Below are positions 1 to 9,548 of a DNA stretch of 64,000 nt, piece after piece; the first letter of the stretch is position 1, and every line of letters begins with the position of its first letter. The notes under the pieces were generated by a model. That model did not search any database, was not told where the DNA came from, and saw nothing but the letters and a program-made list of their open reading frames with translations. Made by a program: the position numbers and the translations under genes. This DNA comes from UTCHB3 sp964625575 (GTDB lineage: Bacteria; Bacteroidota; Ignavibacteria; Ignavibacteriales; Ignavibacteriaceae), in contig CAZVBQ010000015.1 of assembly GCA_964625575.1 (NCBI GenBank), forward strand, positions 25,062-89,061. The letters are read 5' to 3'.

Positions 1-2177
1 TGTCGGCGATCAGAGTCATTGAGGCTGAAAAATTGAAATTACGCATCCTCAGAAATCCCTCACCCTCATTTACGAGCAGTTTGTTCAACTCACGGCCATT
101 AGCGTCCCAAACGTATGGACTGAAAACGGCAGACCCGGATAAGCTCAGGAAATCAAGTACCTGGGTTCTGTAATCCAGGAAGAGGTTTGAAAGTCTTAAA
201 GAGTCGGCAGCGAAGTTATATGAGATACCGGCGTTCAGATTAAGGAGCTGGATCTTTTTTTCTTTCGAAGTGGTGTCATTAAGATCAGGCCTTGTCTTTA
301 TTTCAAAAATATTCGAAATGCCGAGTCGCATATTCTGTTGCTCCCCTGTGGAAGCCCCGCCGAATATTTCGCGTTCAAACCTGTTATATTTTACTGTTTT
401 ACCTGTAGCGTCGATATAAGAACCGAAATACCCCCACCCGTCAGCAGAGAAATCGGGCTGGAAGTCGTAACTCAAGGTCGGAATGAGTGTATGCCTTAAT
501 GATGAAATTCCAAGGGTGTTTATGGGGAAAATACCGTATAATTTTGTGGTCGCGGAGAGCCCCACCCTGAAAGTTCTCACGAAACCAAGCCTCTCGACAT
601 CATTTGTGACGATTGAATCTTTAATGGCGTTCGCGGCCATTATTGAATAGTTGTAAGAGCTCATCATATCGGCGCTGCTGCCCGCGGGCACATAGATCGA
701 TGTGCGTTCGATCTGCTTGTTGTACCAAAGCTCCTGGTAACTTACGTTTGGGGTTATGTTGATATAACCGATCTTGGGTGAAAGGGAAAGACTGATGCTG
801 TGCCTGATACCACCCCTTACATCCAGCACTCCATCGGTGCTCCTTCTGTTGTTCTGGAATTGTCCTGAGTAACTTATTCCGAGTTTCTCATACCAGGCTT
901 CATCAGACTTGATCTCGTCACTTCTGAATGGATAAAAAACCGATTTTGTAAAAGAGATGCCCGGCAACACTTCGCTTATGTTTCCGCTCTGAAGCTCCTG
1001 TTCCCTGCTGTATGAAGCGCTCAGACTGGCGCCAAGGCTTTCGAAGTTCTGAAAGAATGACACATTTGAATAAATATTGTTACGAAGCAGGTCATTGTAG
1101 TTCGAGCTGTTCTGGCGTATGTAATCACTCGAAAGGAACTCAATATTCGCGTCGATCCTCGAGTCGGGGGTGAGAGGCTGATTGTGTACCCACCTGAGCC
1201 TCCAGTTCTTTTCATCTGTTCTGTCAGGATCCGTGATCTCGCCCTGATTCAGGTTTGAGTACCCGGCCTCAAGATAGCCTGTAAAATCGTATCTTTTCAC
1301 ATATCTGAAACTGCCGTTCAGCCCGAAGCCGCCACGGGTGTAGTAGTCGCCGGTAAGCGTGAGATCAAGGTAATCGTTAATAGCCCAATAGTAACCAAAC
1401 CTTGAGAGGTACCTTCCGTATCCTGTTCTGCTGCCGAAGGCGGGAGTAAGAAGGCCCGATCGCCTTCCCTTTTCAAGCGGGATCACGGCGAAGGGCAACG
1501 GCACCGGAAACGGTACTCCACCGAACGTAAGCCAGATCCATTTACCTATCAACTGATCGTCGGGGATAACTTTCATTTCGGTGCATTTGAAACCGTAGTG
1601 CGGAAGTATGTGATCGCAGGTTGTGTAGAAGCCTCCTTCAACGAAGTAGTTCTTCTCATCAAGTTTTTTAATCTTTACCCCCGAGTATGATGCATCCTGA
1701 TTCACGGTTGAGGCGTAAGTAATATAACCCTTTTTCGTCTTGAAATTGTATTTCATTACATCGCCAAGATACTTTTCCTTACCGTCAACCAGTTCAGGCA
1801 TCTGTTTCTTCAATTTGAAGCCGGCGCTGTCGATCAGGGCGCCTGATGCGTCAACATTTGACGACTCGAAGTAAACAATTATGGTACCGCTTTTCAGTTC
1901 TGTCGTCCGGTATTTTATAACGCCTTTGTTGTATATCTCCATCCGCTTCTGTTTGGTAAAAAAGAGGATGGAATCGGTGGCAGAGGAGTAGATCAAGGTG
2001 TCGATGTCGCTCTTTTTAACCGAATCTTTCTTGATAAGGGTATCAATTGGGGCGATGATCGAATCGGCCGGAACAGTATTACTGCCGTCTTGCAGGAAAA
2101 GACGTGATTCACCCCTTCCCTCGAAGGTGAGGAGGAGGAATAACACCATAAATCCGGTTAAAGAAAGACCTCTCACT
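1..2177 (-). CDS. LptD/OstA-like outer-membrane LPS assembly protein (3' part beyond window)
   Basis: The reading frame is open from a GTG at 2177 to the window edge, giving about 725 residues without the C-terminus. It starts with a hydrophobic signal-like segment (GFMVLFLLLT). A domain built around removal or conversion of transcript-like repeats follows, of the OstA type (GVIKYRTTELKSG and GDVMKYNFKTKKG). After that comes a long stretch of alternating, aromatic-rich strands (for example RYLSRFGYYWAINDYLDL), as in a beta-barrel. This is the layout of Bacteroidota-type LptD, which inserts lipopolysaccharide into the outer leaflet. A GGAG inside the last codons of the upstream oxidoreductase gene is about 12 nt before the GTG, and an in-frame TGA lies just upstream, which supports this start. 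The two genes are probably translationally coupled. The family call rests on visible motifs and architecture; another large OstA-like barrel is possible. Confidence 0.75.
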
Positions 2178-2185
2178 TTAGAGGA

Positions 2186-3193
2186 TCACACTCCTTCGGC
2201 AAGCCGGATCTTGCTTACTGACTCTTCAATTTTCTCGCCTATCATGTGGGCCACCCTGAGGGCTTTCAGGCCGTCTTCGCCGGAAACCACGGGTTCTGTA
2301 CGTTCAGCGACTGCTTTGATGAAAAGCGAGAGCTCATACTCAAGCGCGTTCACCTTCGGGGCTTCCGCCTGCTCGTAGACAATGCTTTTCGCGTTTTCTC
2401 CGACACCAATTGTGCCAAAAGAGAACGCGGCACTGGTTTTGTCACCGGGAGAAACGAGTCTGTATATCTCTGTAGTGCCGGTGTTAAAATCAAGCGTGAT
2501 GTAATTATCTTTCTGAAACAGCTTCATTTTCCTCATTTTTTTTTGGGAGATGCGGCTCGCGGTAACCACTGCCACCGCTCCATTCGCAAACTCCAGTCGG
2601 CAGTTCGCTATATCTGTTGTGGGTGAAACCACTGCGATTCCAGATGCATCAACTTTCACCACTTCACTTTTCACAAGACTAAGAATAATGTCGATATCGT
2701 GGATCATAAGATCGAGGACAACGGCAACATCCGTTCCCCGCGGATTAAACTGGGCGAGACGGTCGGTCTGTATAAATTTCGGATTGAGGTTGTAACCTTC
2801 AACCGCGAGAATGGCAGGATTAAATCTTTCAATATGCCCCACCTGAATTATTTTCCCCTTCGAACGGGCAAAAGCCACAAGCTTTTCGGCTTCGTCGATT
2901 GTGGCGGTGACCGGTTTTTCAATGAACACATCAAGACCGGCCTCAAGGCACTGCATTGCCACTTCATAATGCGCGGTGGTTGTCACCGCTATTGAGACCG
3001 CCTCACATTCCTTCGCGAGAGAATCGATGGTTTCAAAAGCTTTTACGCCATACTCTGAGGCACATGCTCCGGCTTTCTCAGGTGATGAGTCATAGACACC
3101 CGCCAGTTCAGCCTGTTCAATATTCTTTAACATCTTGACGTGCAGGCTGCCAAGATGGCCGGTGCCGATTACACCTGTCTTTATTTTTTTCAT
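2186..3193 (-). CDS. Gfo/Idh/MocA-family oxidoreductase, possibly GnnA-like
   Basis: This is a 335-residue NAD(P)-dependent dehydrogenase. The N-terminal Rossmann motif is GVIGTGHLGSLH and the family EKP motif is in FIEKPVTATIDEAE. The C-terminal half carries VVLDLMIHDIDIILSL and a TASRISQKKMRKMKLFQ segment. That second segment resembles UDP-GlcNAc 3-dehydrogenases (GnnA), which work with the aminotransferase GnnB to make the diamino sugar of amide-linked lipid A. The gene directly precedes the LptD-like gene (8 nt apart), which fits an envelope role. No gnnB or lpx gene is visible in the window, so the substrate is inferred. Confidence 0.75.
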   Translation of the reverse strand: MKKIKTGVIGTGHLGSLHVKMLKNIEQAELAGVYDSSPEKAGACASEYGVKAFETIDSLAKECEAVSIAVTTTAHYEVAMQCLEAGLDVFIEKPVTATIDEAEKLVAFARSKGKIIQVGHIERFNPAILAVEGYNLNPKFIQTDRLAQFNPRGTDVAVVLDLMIHDIDIILSLVKSEVVKVDASGIAVVSPTTDIANCRLEFANGAVAVVTASRISQKKMRKMKLFQKDNYITLDFNTGTTEIYRLVSPGDKTSAAFSFGTIGVGENAKSIVYEQAEAPKVNALEYELSLFIKAVAERTEPVVSGEDGLKALRVAHMIGEKIEESVSKIRLAEGV

Positions 3194-3239
3194 GATTGAG
3201 ATTCGGATATTGTTGGGGAAAGCGACAAGAGAGATTCAG

Positions 3240-3270
3240 GGGCGTGAACCGTGGATGACCGTTCACACCC
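3240..3270. repeat. 10-bp inverted repeat (hairpin) in intergenic space
   Basis: The arms GGGCGTGAAC (3240-3249) and GTTCACACCC (3261-3270) pair over 10 positions with one G-T wobble and an 11-nt loop. The hairpin lies between the small protein gene and the oxidoreductase gene, which run in the same direction. No T-run follows on the minus strand, so it is not a typical intrinsic terminator. It may be an mRNA-processing or stability hairpin. Confidence 0.5.
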
Positions 3271-3358
3271 TTTGATCATATGAATTGATTCTATCACAGA
3301 CCGTCTCTCCCGTCCCGGGGCCGTGGCGATCATGTGACTTCCTGAAAGCGAGCGGGAA

Positions 3359-3601
3359 CTATTGTTCCTGTATCTCGACACACTTAATGGATGGATAAGG
3401 AATGAAGATCCGGACCACTTCGCCGTTCTCACGTTCATTTTTCAGAAGCAGGCCATCCTCGTACGCGCCCTCCAGTTTTCCCATTTTAAAAACTATCTCA
3501 TATACCGGCTGATTTGAATAGGTATCAGCAACGAGGCCGTAGTTTTCAAACATGGTGACATGGAGCGATTTTCCTCTGAATTGTGTCCAGTCAAATTTCA
3601 T
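3359..3601 (-). CDS. Hypothetical 80-residue protein
   Basis: I do not recognise this small, probably soluble protein. A good ribosome site (TTAGGAG, about 11 nt before the ATG at 3601) supports the start. The sequence looks like a small all-beta fold, with segments such as SLHVTMFENYGLVADTY and VVRIFIPYPSIKCVEI. It ends with the acidic EQ tail. It is followed by about 165 bp of non-coding DNA holding a hairpin. It has no signal peptide, membrane segment or cysteine motif. Confidence 0.6.
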   Translation of the reverse strand: MKFDWTQFRGKSLHVTMFENYGLVADTYSNQPVYEIVFKMGKLEGAYEDGLLLKNERENGEVVRIFIPYPSIKCVEIQEQ

Positions 3602-3714
3602 AGATCAAAAGACTCCTAATTAAGCAAACTTTTTAATAACAAACATTTAATATAGCAAATGTTGGGATTCTCCGCAAAACGATTATAGGTGAATTGGCTC
3701 CGAAATCGCGTTTT

Positions 3715-4767
3715 TTACCTGAAGTTTGTCTGGTCGTCAAGCCAGCGCATCACCTTGTCTACAGCTTTATGATTCGAGTGTTTCTGTTTTACCTGAATAT
3801 TATCATCATAGAGCCTGGCAAGCTCTGCCCCGATTATAAACACCATATTCGTGTAGTATATCCAGAATGCGATCACAATAAGAAGCGAGTATGTACCATA
3901 TATCTGCCCAAACGAAGCGATGTTGTTGATGTAGTAACCAAAAGCGAATTTTGCGAGAATCCAAAGCCCTGAGGCGACCACTGCTCCGAGCAGAAGCGAT
4001 ATCTTCCTTATCTTTTTCGCAGGAACTATCCTGTAAAAGAAGTAGAACAATATAAATATGGAAAGGAAAGAGACCGCTATCGTGAAGGTATCCTTGAGGA
4101 AAACCGAATCCAACAATCCCAGAAAAGGCATCTCCATCGCCACTTTTCTAACCACTGCAAGTATCGGGATGATAAGAAATATCGCGAAAAAGATCACTAT
4201 CATTAAAAGTATCAGGAGGAAATCGAACAGTTTGGAGATAATGATGTTTCTCTCCTCAGGCACGTCAAAAACCGTGTGAAGCACTGTTCTGATACTCGAA
4301 AAGAATCCTGACGCGGCAAATAAAAGCGCGCTGAAACCGATAATTCCGGCGACATTTCTGTATTCAACAAGCTCTTCGATCCTCCCCCCTATGAGGGTCT
4401 TTGCGAATTCCGCGTAGTCCTGATATGGGATCAATGCATCGATGAATGTATTTATCCTCCCGACAAATTCAACTGAAGAGAGGAAGTTTCCAAGTATAAA
4501 GAACATTATGAGCGTAATTGGTATTATGCAAAGGAACAGCGAGAATGAGAGCGCGCCTGAAAAAAGGAACACATGATGCTGATCGAACCTCTCGATGAAC
4601 TTCAGAATCCAGTCACAATATACCTTGTACAACCTGTTTGTCAGGTTATAGGTCCGGTCACTTTTAAACATATCCCTGGTGAACCTGAATTCACCATCGA
4701 TCATTTTTCCCAGGGCTGTAAAAAAAGGACCGAGCGTCCTATGCCATAATTTCCTGAATAGTATCAT
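3715..4767 (-). CDS. YihY/BrkB-family inner-membrane protein
   Basis: This 350-residue protein has about six membrane segments, including SGALSFSLFLCIIPITLIMFFI, a core around GIIGFSALLFAASGFFSSIRTVLHTVF, and a late VIAFWIYYTNMVFIIGAELARLY. The last of these is the most characteristic motif of the YihY/UPF0761 (formerly ribonuclease BN) family. Members are polytopic membrane proteins of unclear function; the old RNase BN label is known to be wrong for them. The ATG at 4767 lies inside the end of purL (29-nt overlap), so the two are likely translationally coupled. The hydrophilic N-terminal 55 residues are longer than in many homologues, so a later start is possible. Confidence 0.85.
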   Translation of the reverse strand: MILFRKLWHRTLGPFFTALGKMIDGEFRFTRDMFKSDRTYNLTNRLYKVYCDWILKFIERFDQHHVFLFSGALSFSLFLCIIPITLIMFFILGNFLSSVEFVGRINTFIDALIPYQDYAEFAKTLIGGRIEELVEYRNVAGIIGFSALLFAASGFFSSIRTVLHTVFDVPEERNIIISKLFDFLLILLMIVIFFAIFLIIPILAVVRKVAMEMPFLGLLDSVFLKDTFTIAVSFLSIFILFYFFYRIVPAKKIRKISLLLGAVVASGLWILAKFAFGYYINNIASFGQIYGTYSLLIVIAFWIYYTNMVFIIGAELARLYDDNIQVKQKHSNHKAVDKVMRWLDDQTNFR

Positions 4768-6955
4768 AATATTTCTTTTTTAATTCTGTCAGATCCAGTA
4801 TCAGATCATTAACTATAAGCGCGTCACCACCGGTTGTACCGATTGCCCCGACAGGGACACCGTGCTTAACCGCGATCGCTTCAAATCTCTCCCTTTCAGT
4901 CCCCGGGATCGAGAAGATTATGCGCCCTTGCGACTCGGAGAACAGCGCGAAATCTGCCCGTGAACCTGACAACTGCACTTCCGCGCCGACCGGTTTGCCC
5001 CCTCCTGTTATACAGCACTCGGCAAGGGCGGTCACTATACCCCCTTCTGAAATGTCGTGGGCGGAGTTTACAATCCCCTCTCTTATCACCTCAAGCGTGA
5101 ACGCTTGCAATTTTTTCTCCTTCGCGAGATCGCAACGCGGAGGAAGCCCCGTTACCAGACCGTGGATGACTTTAAGGTACTCTGAACCACCGATTTCTTC
5201 ACGGTCTTCTCCGGCGACAATAATGAGGTCACCCTCATTTTTGAAACTCATGCCGGTGATATGCTTCTGATCTTCGATCAGACCCAGCATCCCGATAACT
5301 GGTGTCGGGTAGACCGCCGAAGTGGGTGATTCGTTGTAAAATGATACATTTCCACCGGTTACCGGGGTTTCGAAGTGGCTGCAAGCCTCTCCAATTCCGG
5401 CGACGGCCTCTTTGAATTGCCAGTAGATCTCCGGTTTATAAGGGTTGCCGAAATTCAAGCAGTTGGTGATCGCTAAGGGAAGTGCTCCCGTACAAACCAC
5501 ATTTCTTGCGGCCTCTGCCACTGCTGTTTTACCCCCTTCCCTTGGATCGAGATAAACAAACCTTGAATTGCAGTCCGTTTTAACTGCTATGGCTTTGTTG
5601 GTTTCCTTTATTCTTATCACCGCGGCATCTGCTGCGCCCGGGCCCGCGACCGTATTGGTTCTTACCATACTGTCGTATTGCCTGTAAACCCATTTTTTCG
5701 AGGCAATGTTCGGTGAAGAGATCACTTTTAGCACTGACTCTTTAAGATCATCCGGTCGAGGAAGCGCTTTCAGATCAAAATTACCGGTTTCGTCAAGGTA
5801 AGCCGGACGTTTGGTCTCCCTGTCATATTGAGGTGCCCCGCCACCCAGAACGAGATCATGCGGATCAAGCACCGCCTTCACTTCTCCCTGGTAACTTACT
5901 TTTACAATACGGTCTTTTGTGACCACTCCAATGGTCTCACAATGAAGGTCCCATTTCTCAAAAACTTCCTTGACCTCTTTTTCAAACTCTTTTTTCGCCA
6001 CAACGAGCATTCGTTCCTGACTTTCAGAAAGCATGATCTCATAGGCGGTCATTCCGGTTTCACGAAGTGGTACTTTTGAGAGATCTATCTCCATGCCGTG
6101 ATTCCCCTTCGCGCTCATTTCCGTGGTTGAGCAGGAGATCCCTGCCGCTCCCATATCCTGGATACCTACAATATATCCCTTCCTTATCACCTCGAGGGTG
6201 GCTTCAAGAAGGAGTTTTTCAGTGAAAGGGTCGCCCACCTGTACAGATGGCCTCTTTGCTTCACTTTTTTCAGATATTTCTTCAGAGGCAAATGTTGCCC
6301 CGTGGATACCGTCACGTCCGGTTGATGATCCGACAATTATAACGGGATTTCCCTCACCTTCGGCAGTGGCCGAGGCGGTCACACCATGCTTCACTATCCC
6401 CACCGCCATGGCGTTAACCAAAGGGTTGCCCTGATAGCTTTCATCAAAGTAAACCTCTCCGGCGACGGTAGGCACACCGAAGCAGTTGCCGTAGTCGGCA
6501 ATACCTTCAACAACACCGTTGAACAGGAAGCGTGTTCTGGCGTCTTCAAGTGAGCCGAATCTCAGTGAGTTAAGCGCGGCTATCGGTCTTGCTCCCATGG
6601 TGAAGATATCCCTGAGAATTCCACCCACACCTGTTGCCGCCCCTTGGTAAGGTTCAACGGCAGAAGGATGATTATGACTCTCTATTTTAAAGGCTATCGC
6701 GTATCCGTCGCCGATATCAACGAGCCCGGCATTTTCCTCGCCGGCACCAACCAACAGCCTTCCGCCACTTCTCGGGAGGGTTTTCAGAACTTTGATGGAA
6801 TTTTTGTATGAGCAATGTTCGCTCCACATCACGCTAAAAATTCCCAACTCGGTAAAGTTCGGCACCCTTCCGAGGCGTTTGCAAATTTCATCAAATTCTT
6901 CACGGGTCAGACCGTGCTCTATCGCCAATTCAAGGGTTACTTCCGGTTCTTTCAT
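4739..6955 (-). CDS. purL: Phosphoribosylformylglycinamidine synthase subunit PurL
   Basis: PurL converts formylglycinamide ribonucleotide, ATP and glutamine-derived ammonia to formylglycinamidine ribonucleotide in purine synthesis. At 738 residues it is the small PurL that acts with separate PurS and PurQ subunits; neither is in the window. Visible motifs are MWSEHCSYKNS near residue 45, ESHNHPSAVEPYQGAATGVGG near residue 95, the glycine-rich TDCNSRFVYLDPREGGK, and GGNVSFYNES in the second half. The two AIRS-like halves are complete and in frame. It is followed by an overlapping YihY-type gene. Confidence 0.96.
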   Translation of the reverse strand: MKEPEVTLELAIEHGLTREEFDEICKRLGRVPNFTELGIFSVMWSEHCSYKNSIKVLKTLPRSGGRLLVGAGEENAGLVDIGDGYAIAFKIESHNHPSAVEPYQGAATGVGGILRDIFTMGARPIAALNSLRFGSLEDARTRFLFNGVVEGIADYGNCFGVPTVAGEVYFDESYQGNPLVNAMAVGIVKHGVTASATAEGEGNPVIIVGSSTGRDGIHGATFASEEISEKSEAKRPSVQVGDPFTEKLLLEATLEVIRKGYIVGIQDMGAAGISCSTTEMSAKGNHGMEIDLSKVPLRETGMTAYEIMLSESQERMLVVAKKEFEKEVKEVFEKWDLHCETIGVVTKDRIVKVSYQGEVKAVLDPHDLVLGGGAPQYDRETKRPAYLDETGNFDLKALPRPDDLKESVLKVISSPNIASKKWVYRQYDSMVRTNTVAGPGAADAAVIRIKETNKAIAVKTDCNSRFVYLDPREGGKTAVAEAARNVVCTGALPLAITNCLNFGNPYKPEIYWQFKEAVAGIGEACSHFETPVTGGNVSFYNESPTSAVYPTPVIGMLGLIEDQKHITGMSFKNEGDLIIVAGEDREEIGGSEYLKVIHGLVTGLPPRCDLAKEKKLQAFTLEVIREGIVNSAHDISEGGIVTALAECCITGGGKPVGAEVQLSGSRADFALFSESQGRIIFSIPGTERERFEAIAVKHGVPVGAIGTTGGDALIVNDLILDLTELKKKYYDTIQEIMA

Positions 6956-6990
6956 TTAAAATCTCTTAAGTTTAATCATATAATCGGTTG

Positions 6991-7677
6991 TTATCCCAGA
7001 TATTCCTGCCAGATCTTGTATAATTGATATGTAGCGTAAATATCCCGTCCGCAATATTCCGCTATCTCCTTTATCTTTCCTTCGCCATAGAGGTTTTTAA
7101 CCTCTGAACCCGAAACTTCTTTTGATTTGGGGGTTTTTATGCCGAAACTGTGGCAATAAAAATCGAGATTGAATCTCCTGAAACCACCGTAAAACGAAAG
7201 CTGCTCTAAAAGGTCGAGGTGACTTGAACTGTCAAACCTGTTCCCCATCAACTTCTTTGAGGGTTTTATTCCGAGCATGGCTGACCGAAGAAGAAGGAAG
7301 GGGACATCGAATCCGCGCCCGTTGAATGAAATTAACTGGTCAACCCGGCTTACGAATTCCCAAAACTTTATCAGAATTTCCTTCTCGGGAATCCCTTTGA
7401 ACTGGAAACCCGTTTCTTCCGAGGTCCACACTTCTTCAGTTGGGTTCTCGTAAAAGACATAGCCTTTCTCCTGCTCCACGTAGTACATCCCGATAACCAC
7501 GACTTTTGCCGTGAATGGATAGAGGGCGATCCAGTCTTTCAACTCTTCCCTCTTTTTTTCCTTTTCTTCGGGGGTTTTTTCTTTTTCCGCGTCGCGGAGA
7601 AGATATTCCTGTTGACTTGGAGCCAGAGAGTCCCACGGGACCCCGACAGTCTCAATGTCGAATACGAGCCGCTTCAT
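6991..7677 (-). CDS. PolB-like 3'-5' exonuclease (RNase H fold)
   Basis: The 228 residues match the stand-alone 3'-5' exonuclease domain related to DNA polymerase B. The first catalytic motif is FDIET (D7, E9), the second is ISFNGRGFDVPFL, and the third is YCGRDIYATYQLY. Such proteins remove nucleotides from the 3' end of nucleic acid with two metal ions. There is no polymerase domain. The middle part (residues 28-46) is highly charged and rich in Lys and Glu. The ATG overlaps the stop codon of the upstream thioesterase gene by one base (TAATG), so it belongs to the same minus-strand operon. Biological substrate unknown. Confidence 0.85.
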   Translation of the reverse strand: MKRLVFDIETVGVPWDSLAPSQQEYLLRDAEKEKTPEEKEKKREELKDWIALYPFTAKVVVIGMYYVEQEKGYVFYENPTEEVWTSEETGFQFKGIPEKEILIKFWEFVSRVDQLISFNGRGFDVPFLLLRSAMLGIKPSKKLMGNRFDSSSHLDLLEQLSFYGGFRRFNLDFYCHSFGIKTPKSKEVSGSEVKNLYGEGKIKEIAEYCGRDIYATYQLYKIWQEYLG

Positions 7678-8135
7678 TATTTTACTCCTCGTTCAAATTT
7701 GCGTTTTTCGAAGGCTTCAACTTTCTTTACAAAATCTTCACTTAACGGATGAGAGCGACCTGTTTTCTGATCAACCTGCGCCACAACGCCCGATCCGTCA
7801 ACCACCACATCGCCCGTCGCAACGTCAACTATCACATGCTCAAATCCATAAGATGAATTGCCAATATATGAAATTCTTGTGTAAACGTTCAGTTCGTCAT
7901 CATAGCGTGAGTGTCTGCGGTAATTGATCTCATTGCGCACCATAAAGAAATTGTAGCCGTCGCTGAACAGCCCTCCGGGAGGGAGCATCCCCGCCTCTTT
8001 GATGTACTCAAGCCGCGACTGCTCAAAATAAGAAACGTAAACAGCGTTATTGCAGACCCCAAGCATGTCAACTTCCTGAAAACGCACCCTGAGGTTTGTT
8101 ACATGGTAAAATTTATGACCTTTGTGTTCAAACAT
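7677..8135 (-). CDS. Acyl-CoA thioesterase, 4HBT hot-dog fold
   Basis: This 152-residue single hot-dog domain protein resembles YbgC/FadM-type thioesterases, which hydrolyse acyl-CoA. The active-site helix region is VRFQEVDMLGVCNNAVYVSY, with D23 as the likely catalytic acid and the NN-xxY-xxYFE pattern of the family. It sits 1 nt after the threonine aldolase gene and overlaps the exonuclease gene by one base, so the three form a tight operon without an obvious pathway link. The acyl substrate cannot be told from sequence. Confidence 0.85.
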   Translation of the reverse strand: MFEHKGHKFYHVTNLRVRFQEVDMLGVCNNAVYVSYFEQSRLEYIKEAGMLPPGGLFSDGYNFFMVRNEINYRRHSRYDDELNVYTRISYIGNSSYGFEHVIVDVATGDVVVDGSGVVAQVDQKTGRSHPLSEDFVKKVEAFEKRKFERGVK

Positions 8136-8136
8136 C

Positions 8137-9159
8137 TCAGATCCTGCTTAATATTTCAATCGCGTTTTTAATATCTGTCTGATCTGCGTCAAGGTGCGTG
8201 ATCGCCCTGACAGTGCCGACAGGTCCGCCGCTCAACCGGAGCCCTTTCTTTTCACATTCCGCCATAACCTGTTCAGGTGATTTGGAAGTGTGGCTGAAAA
8301 GCAAAATATTTGTCTGAACCGCCCCCGCGTCAATCTTGAATTGTGGCATGTCAGCGATCGCCGCGGCGAGCGTCCGGGCGTTGGCATGATCCTCTGCCAT
8401 TCTTTCAATGTTGTGCTTAAGAGCGTACATTCCCGCGGCGGCAAGAATCCCCACTTGACGGGTACCGCCACCCCACGCCTTCCTGAACCGGAATGCTTCC
8501 TTTATAAAATCACGGCTTCCGGCGATCACTGAACCAATCGGGGCGCCAAGTCCTTTCGAAAGGCAAGCGGAGACTGAGTCGAACTTTGAAGTGATCTCTT
8601 TTGGTTTAACACCCAGAAAAACTGCAGCATTCCAAACACGCGCTCCATCAAGATGATAGATCAACCCCTTCTGCTTTACTTCTTTCCGCAAAGCTTCAAG
8701 CCGGTCAAGCGTGTAAACCTTCCCCATCCTTCTGTTATGAGTGTTCTCTACGGCAACAACTTTTGTTCTCGGCATATAATATGCCTCAACCGGCCTGATC
8801 GCTGGGGCGATATTTTCAGGGGTGAGAATTCCGTCAGGGGTAAAAACGGGGAAAAGTTGCAGACCGCTTAAAACCGCCGGTGAACCCGATTCGTAATAGA
8901 ATATGTGCGATTCCGCGTCACAGATCACCTCATCATGCGGTTGTGTATGGGTTTTAAGGCAGAGCTGGTTTCCCATAACCCCGCTGAAAACAAACAGCGC
9001 GGCTTCAAATCCCAACAGGTCAGCGGCGTATTCCTGGAACTCATTTACTGTGGGGTCTTCATTAAATACATCGTCACCCACTTCTGCTTCATACATCGCC
9101 TTTCTCATCCCGGGTGAAGGCTTCGTCACAGTATCACTTCTAAGATCAATAATTTTCAA
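8137..9159 (-). CDS. ltaE: Low-specificity L-threonine aldolase
   Basis: This PLP enzyme splits threonine and allo-threonine to glycine and acetaldehyde. The 340 residues show the family start IDLRSDTVTKPSPGMRKAM, the GDDVFNEDPTVNEF segment, the PLP-aspartate region YHLDGARVWNAA, and the Schiff-base lysine K202 in ACLSKGLGAPIGS. The length is normal. It is the first gene of a minus-strand run that continues with the thioesterase and exonuclease. It is divergent from the sigma-54-driven gene at 9549, with 389 bp between them. The acetaldehyde it makes could in principle feed the acylating aldehyde dehydrogenase at 21.6-23.2 kb; that link is inference. Confidence 0.93.
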   Translation of the reverse strand: MKIIDLRSDTVTKPSPGMRKAMYEAEVGDDVFNEDPTVNEFQEYAADLLGFEAALFVFSGVMGNQLCLKTHTQPHDEVICDAESHIFYYESGSPAVLSGLQLFPVFTPDGILTPENIAPAIRPVEAYYMPRTKVVAVENTHNRRMGKVYTLDRLEALRKEVKQKGLIYHLDGARVWNAAVFLGVKPKEITSKFDSVSACLSKGLGAPIGSVIAGSRDFIKEAFRFRKAWGGGTRQVGILAAAGMYALKHNIERMAEDHANARTLAAAIADMPQFKIDAGAVQTNILLFSHTSKSPEQVMAECEKKGLRLSGGPVGTVRAITHLDADQTDIKNAIEILSRI

Positions 9160-9334
9160 TTTTTATTCCAAATTGCTCAATAATCATGATTCAAAAATAC
9201 CATTTTTTATCTTACCCGGGGTTCCGTAATTGGATTCCCTGCCCCGTGAGCAGCCTTGTTTTTTCATCAGGTGAATCGAATTCATTGACGGAAATCACGT
9301 CCCCATCGAAATTATTTGCCGTTTATCAATAAAT

Positions 9335-9367
9335 TTTGCTTATCGGTTCTTCCTTGTATTATATTTG
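9335..9367 (+). promoter_or_regulatory. Bacteroidota-type housekeeping promoter candidate
   Basis: TTTG at 9335-9338 is followed after 21 nt by TATATTTG at 9360-9367. This matches the Bacteroidota consensus of TTTG (-33) and TAnnTTTG (-7). It would start a transcript about 175 nt before the sorting-domain gene. It lies just upstream of two palindromes and a sigma-54 promoter, so the small gene may have two promoters. Confidence 0.55.
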
Positions 9368-9370
9368 CAT

Positions 9371-9416
9371 TGTACAAAGTACACATTTTTTTAAGAGTGT
9401 ACATTTAAGTGGACAC
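9371..9416. promoter_or_regulatory. Paired palindromes, possible activator-binding sites
   Basis: TGTACAAAGTACA (9371-9383) is a perfect palindrome. A second, imperfect one spans 9397-9416 with arms GTGTAC and GGACAC. They sit about 75-115 bp upstream of the sigma-54 promoter at 9488. That is the usual place for upstream activator sequences bound by sigma-54 enhancer-binding proteins. The protein that would bind is not known. The rest of the 389-bp gap is AT-rich and I see no gene in it. Confidence 0.45.
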
Positions 9417-9487
9417 AACATTAAACTTTTTGACTATTAGAAACGTCTAAAATTAATAAAAGGCGACAATTAGAGATTTTTATACAT

Positions 9488-9504
9488 TTGGCACGGTAAT
9501 TGTA
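9488..9504 (+). promoter_or_regulatory. Sigma-54 (RpoN) promoter
   Basis: TTGGCACGGTAATTGTA matches the sigma-54 consensus TTGGCACG-N4-TTGCW at every fixed position except one (T for C in the -12 element), with the correct 12-nt spacing between the GG and TG cores. Transcription would start near 9515. A six-base inverted repeat (GTATCA at 9502-9507, TGATAC at 9524-9529) follows in the leader. Paired palindromes lie upstream in enhancer position. Confidence 0.75.
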
Positions 9505-9548
9505 TCAGTTTATTCGAATGAAGTGATACAAACTGCAAAGGTTTTAAG

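Noticed and set aside
3190..3438. Open frame of 82 codons on the minus strand between the small protein and the oxidoreductase genes
   Set aside because: It overlaps the better-supported 80-residue gene, which has a good ribosome site, and its composition (many Ser, Arg and Pro) looks like non-coding translation. The hairpin at 3240-3270 lies within it.
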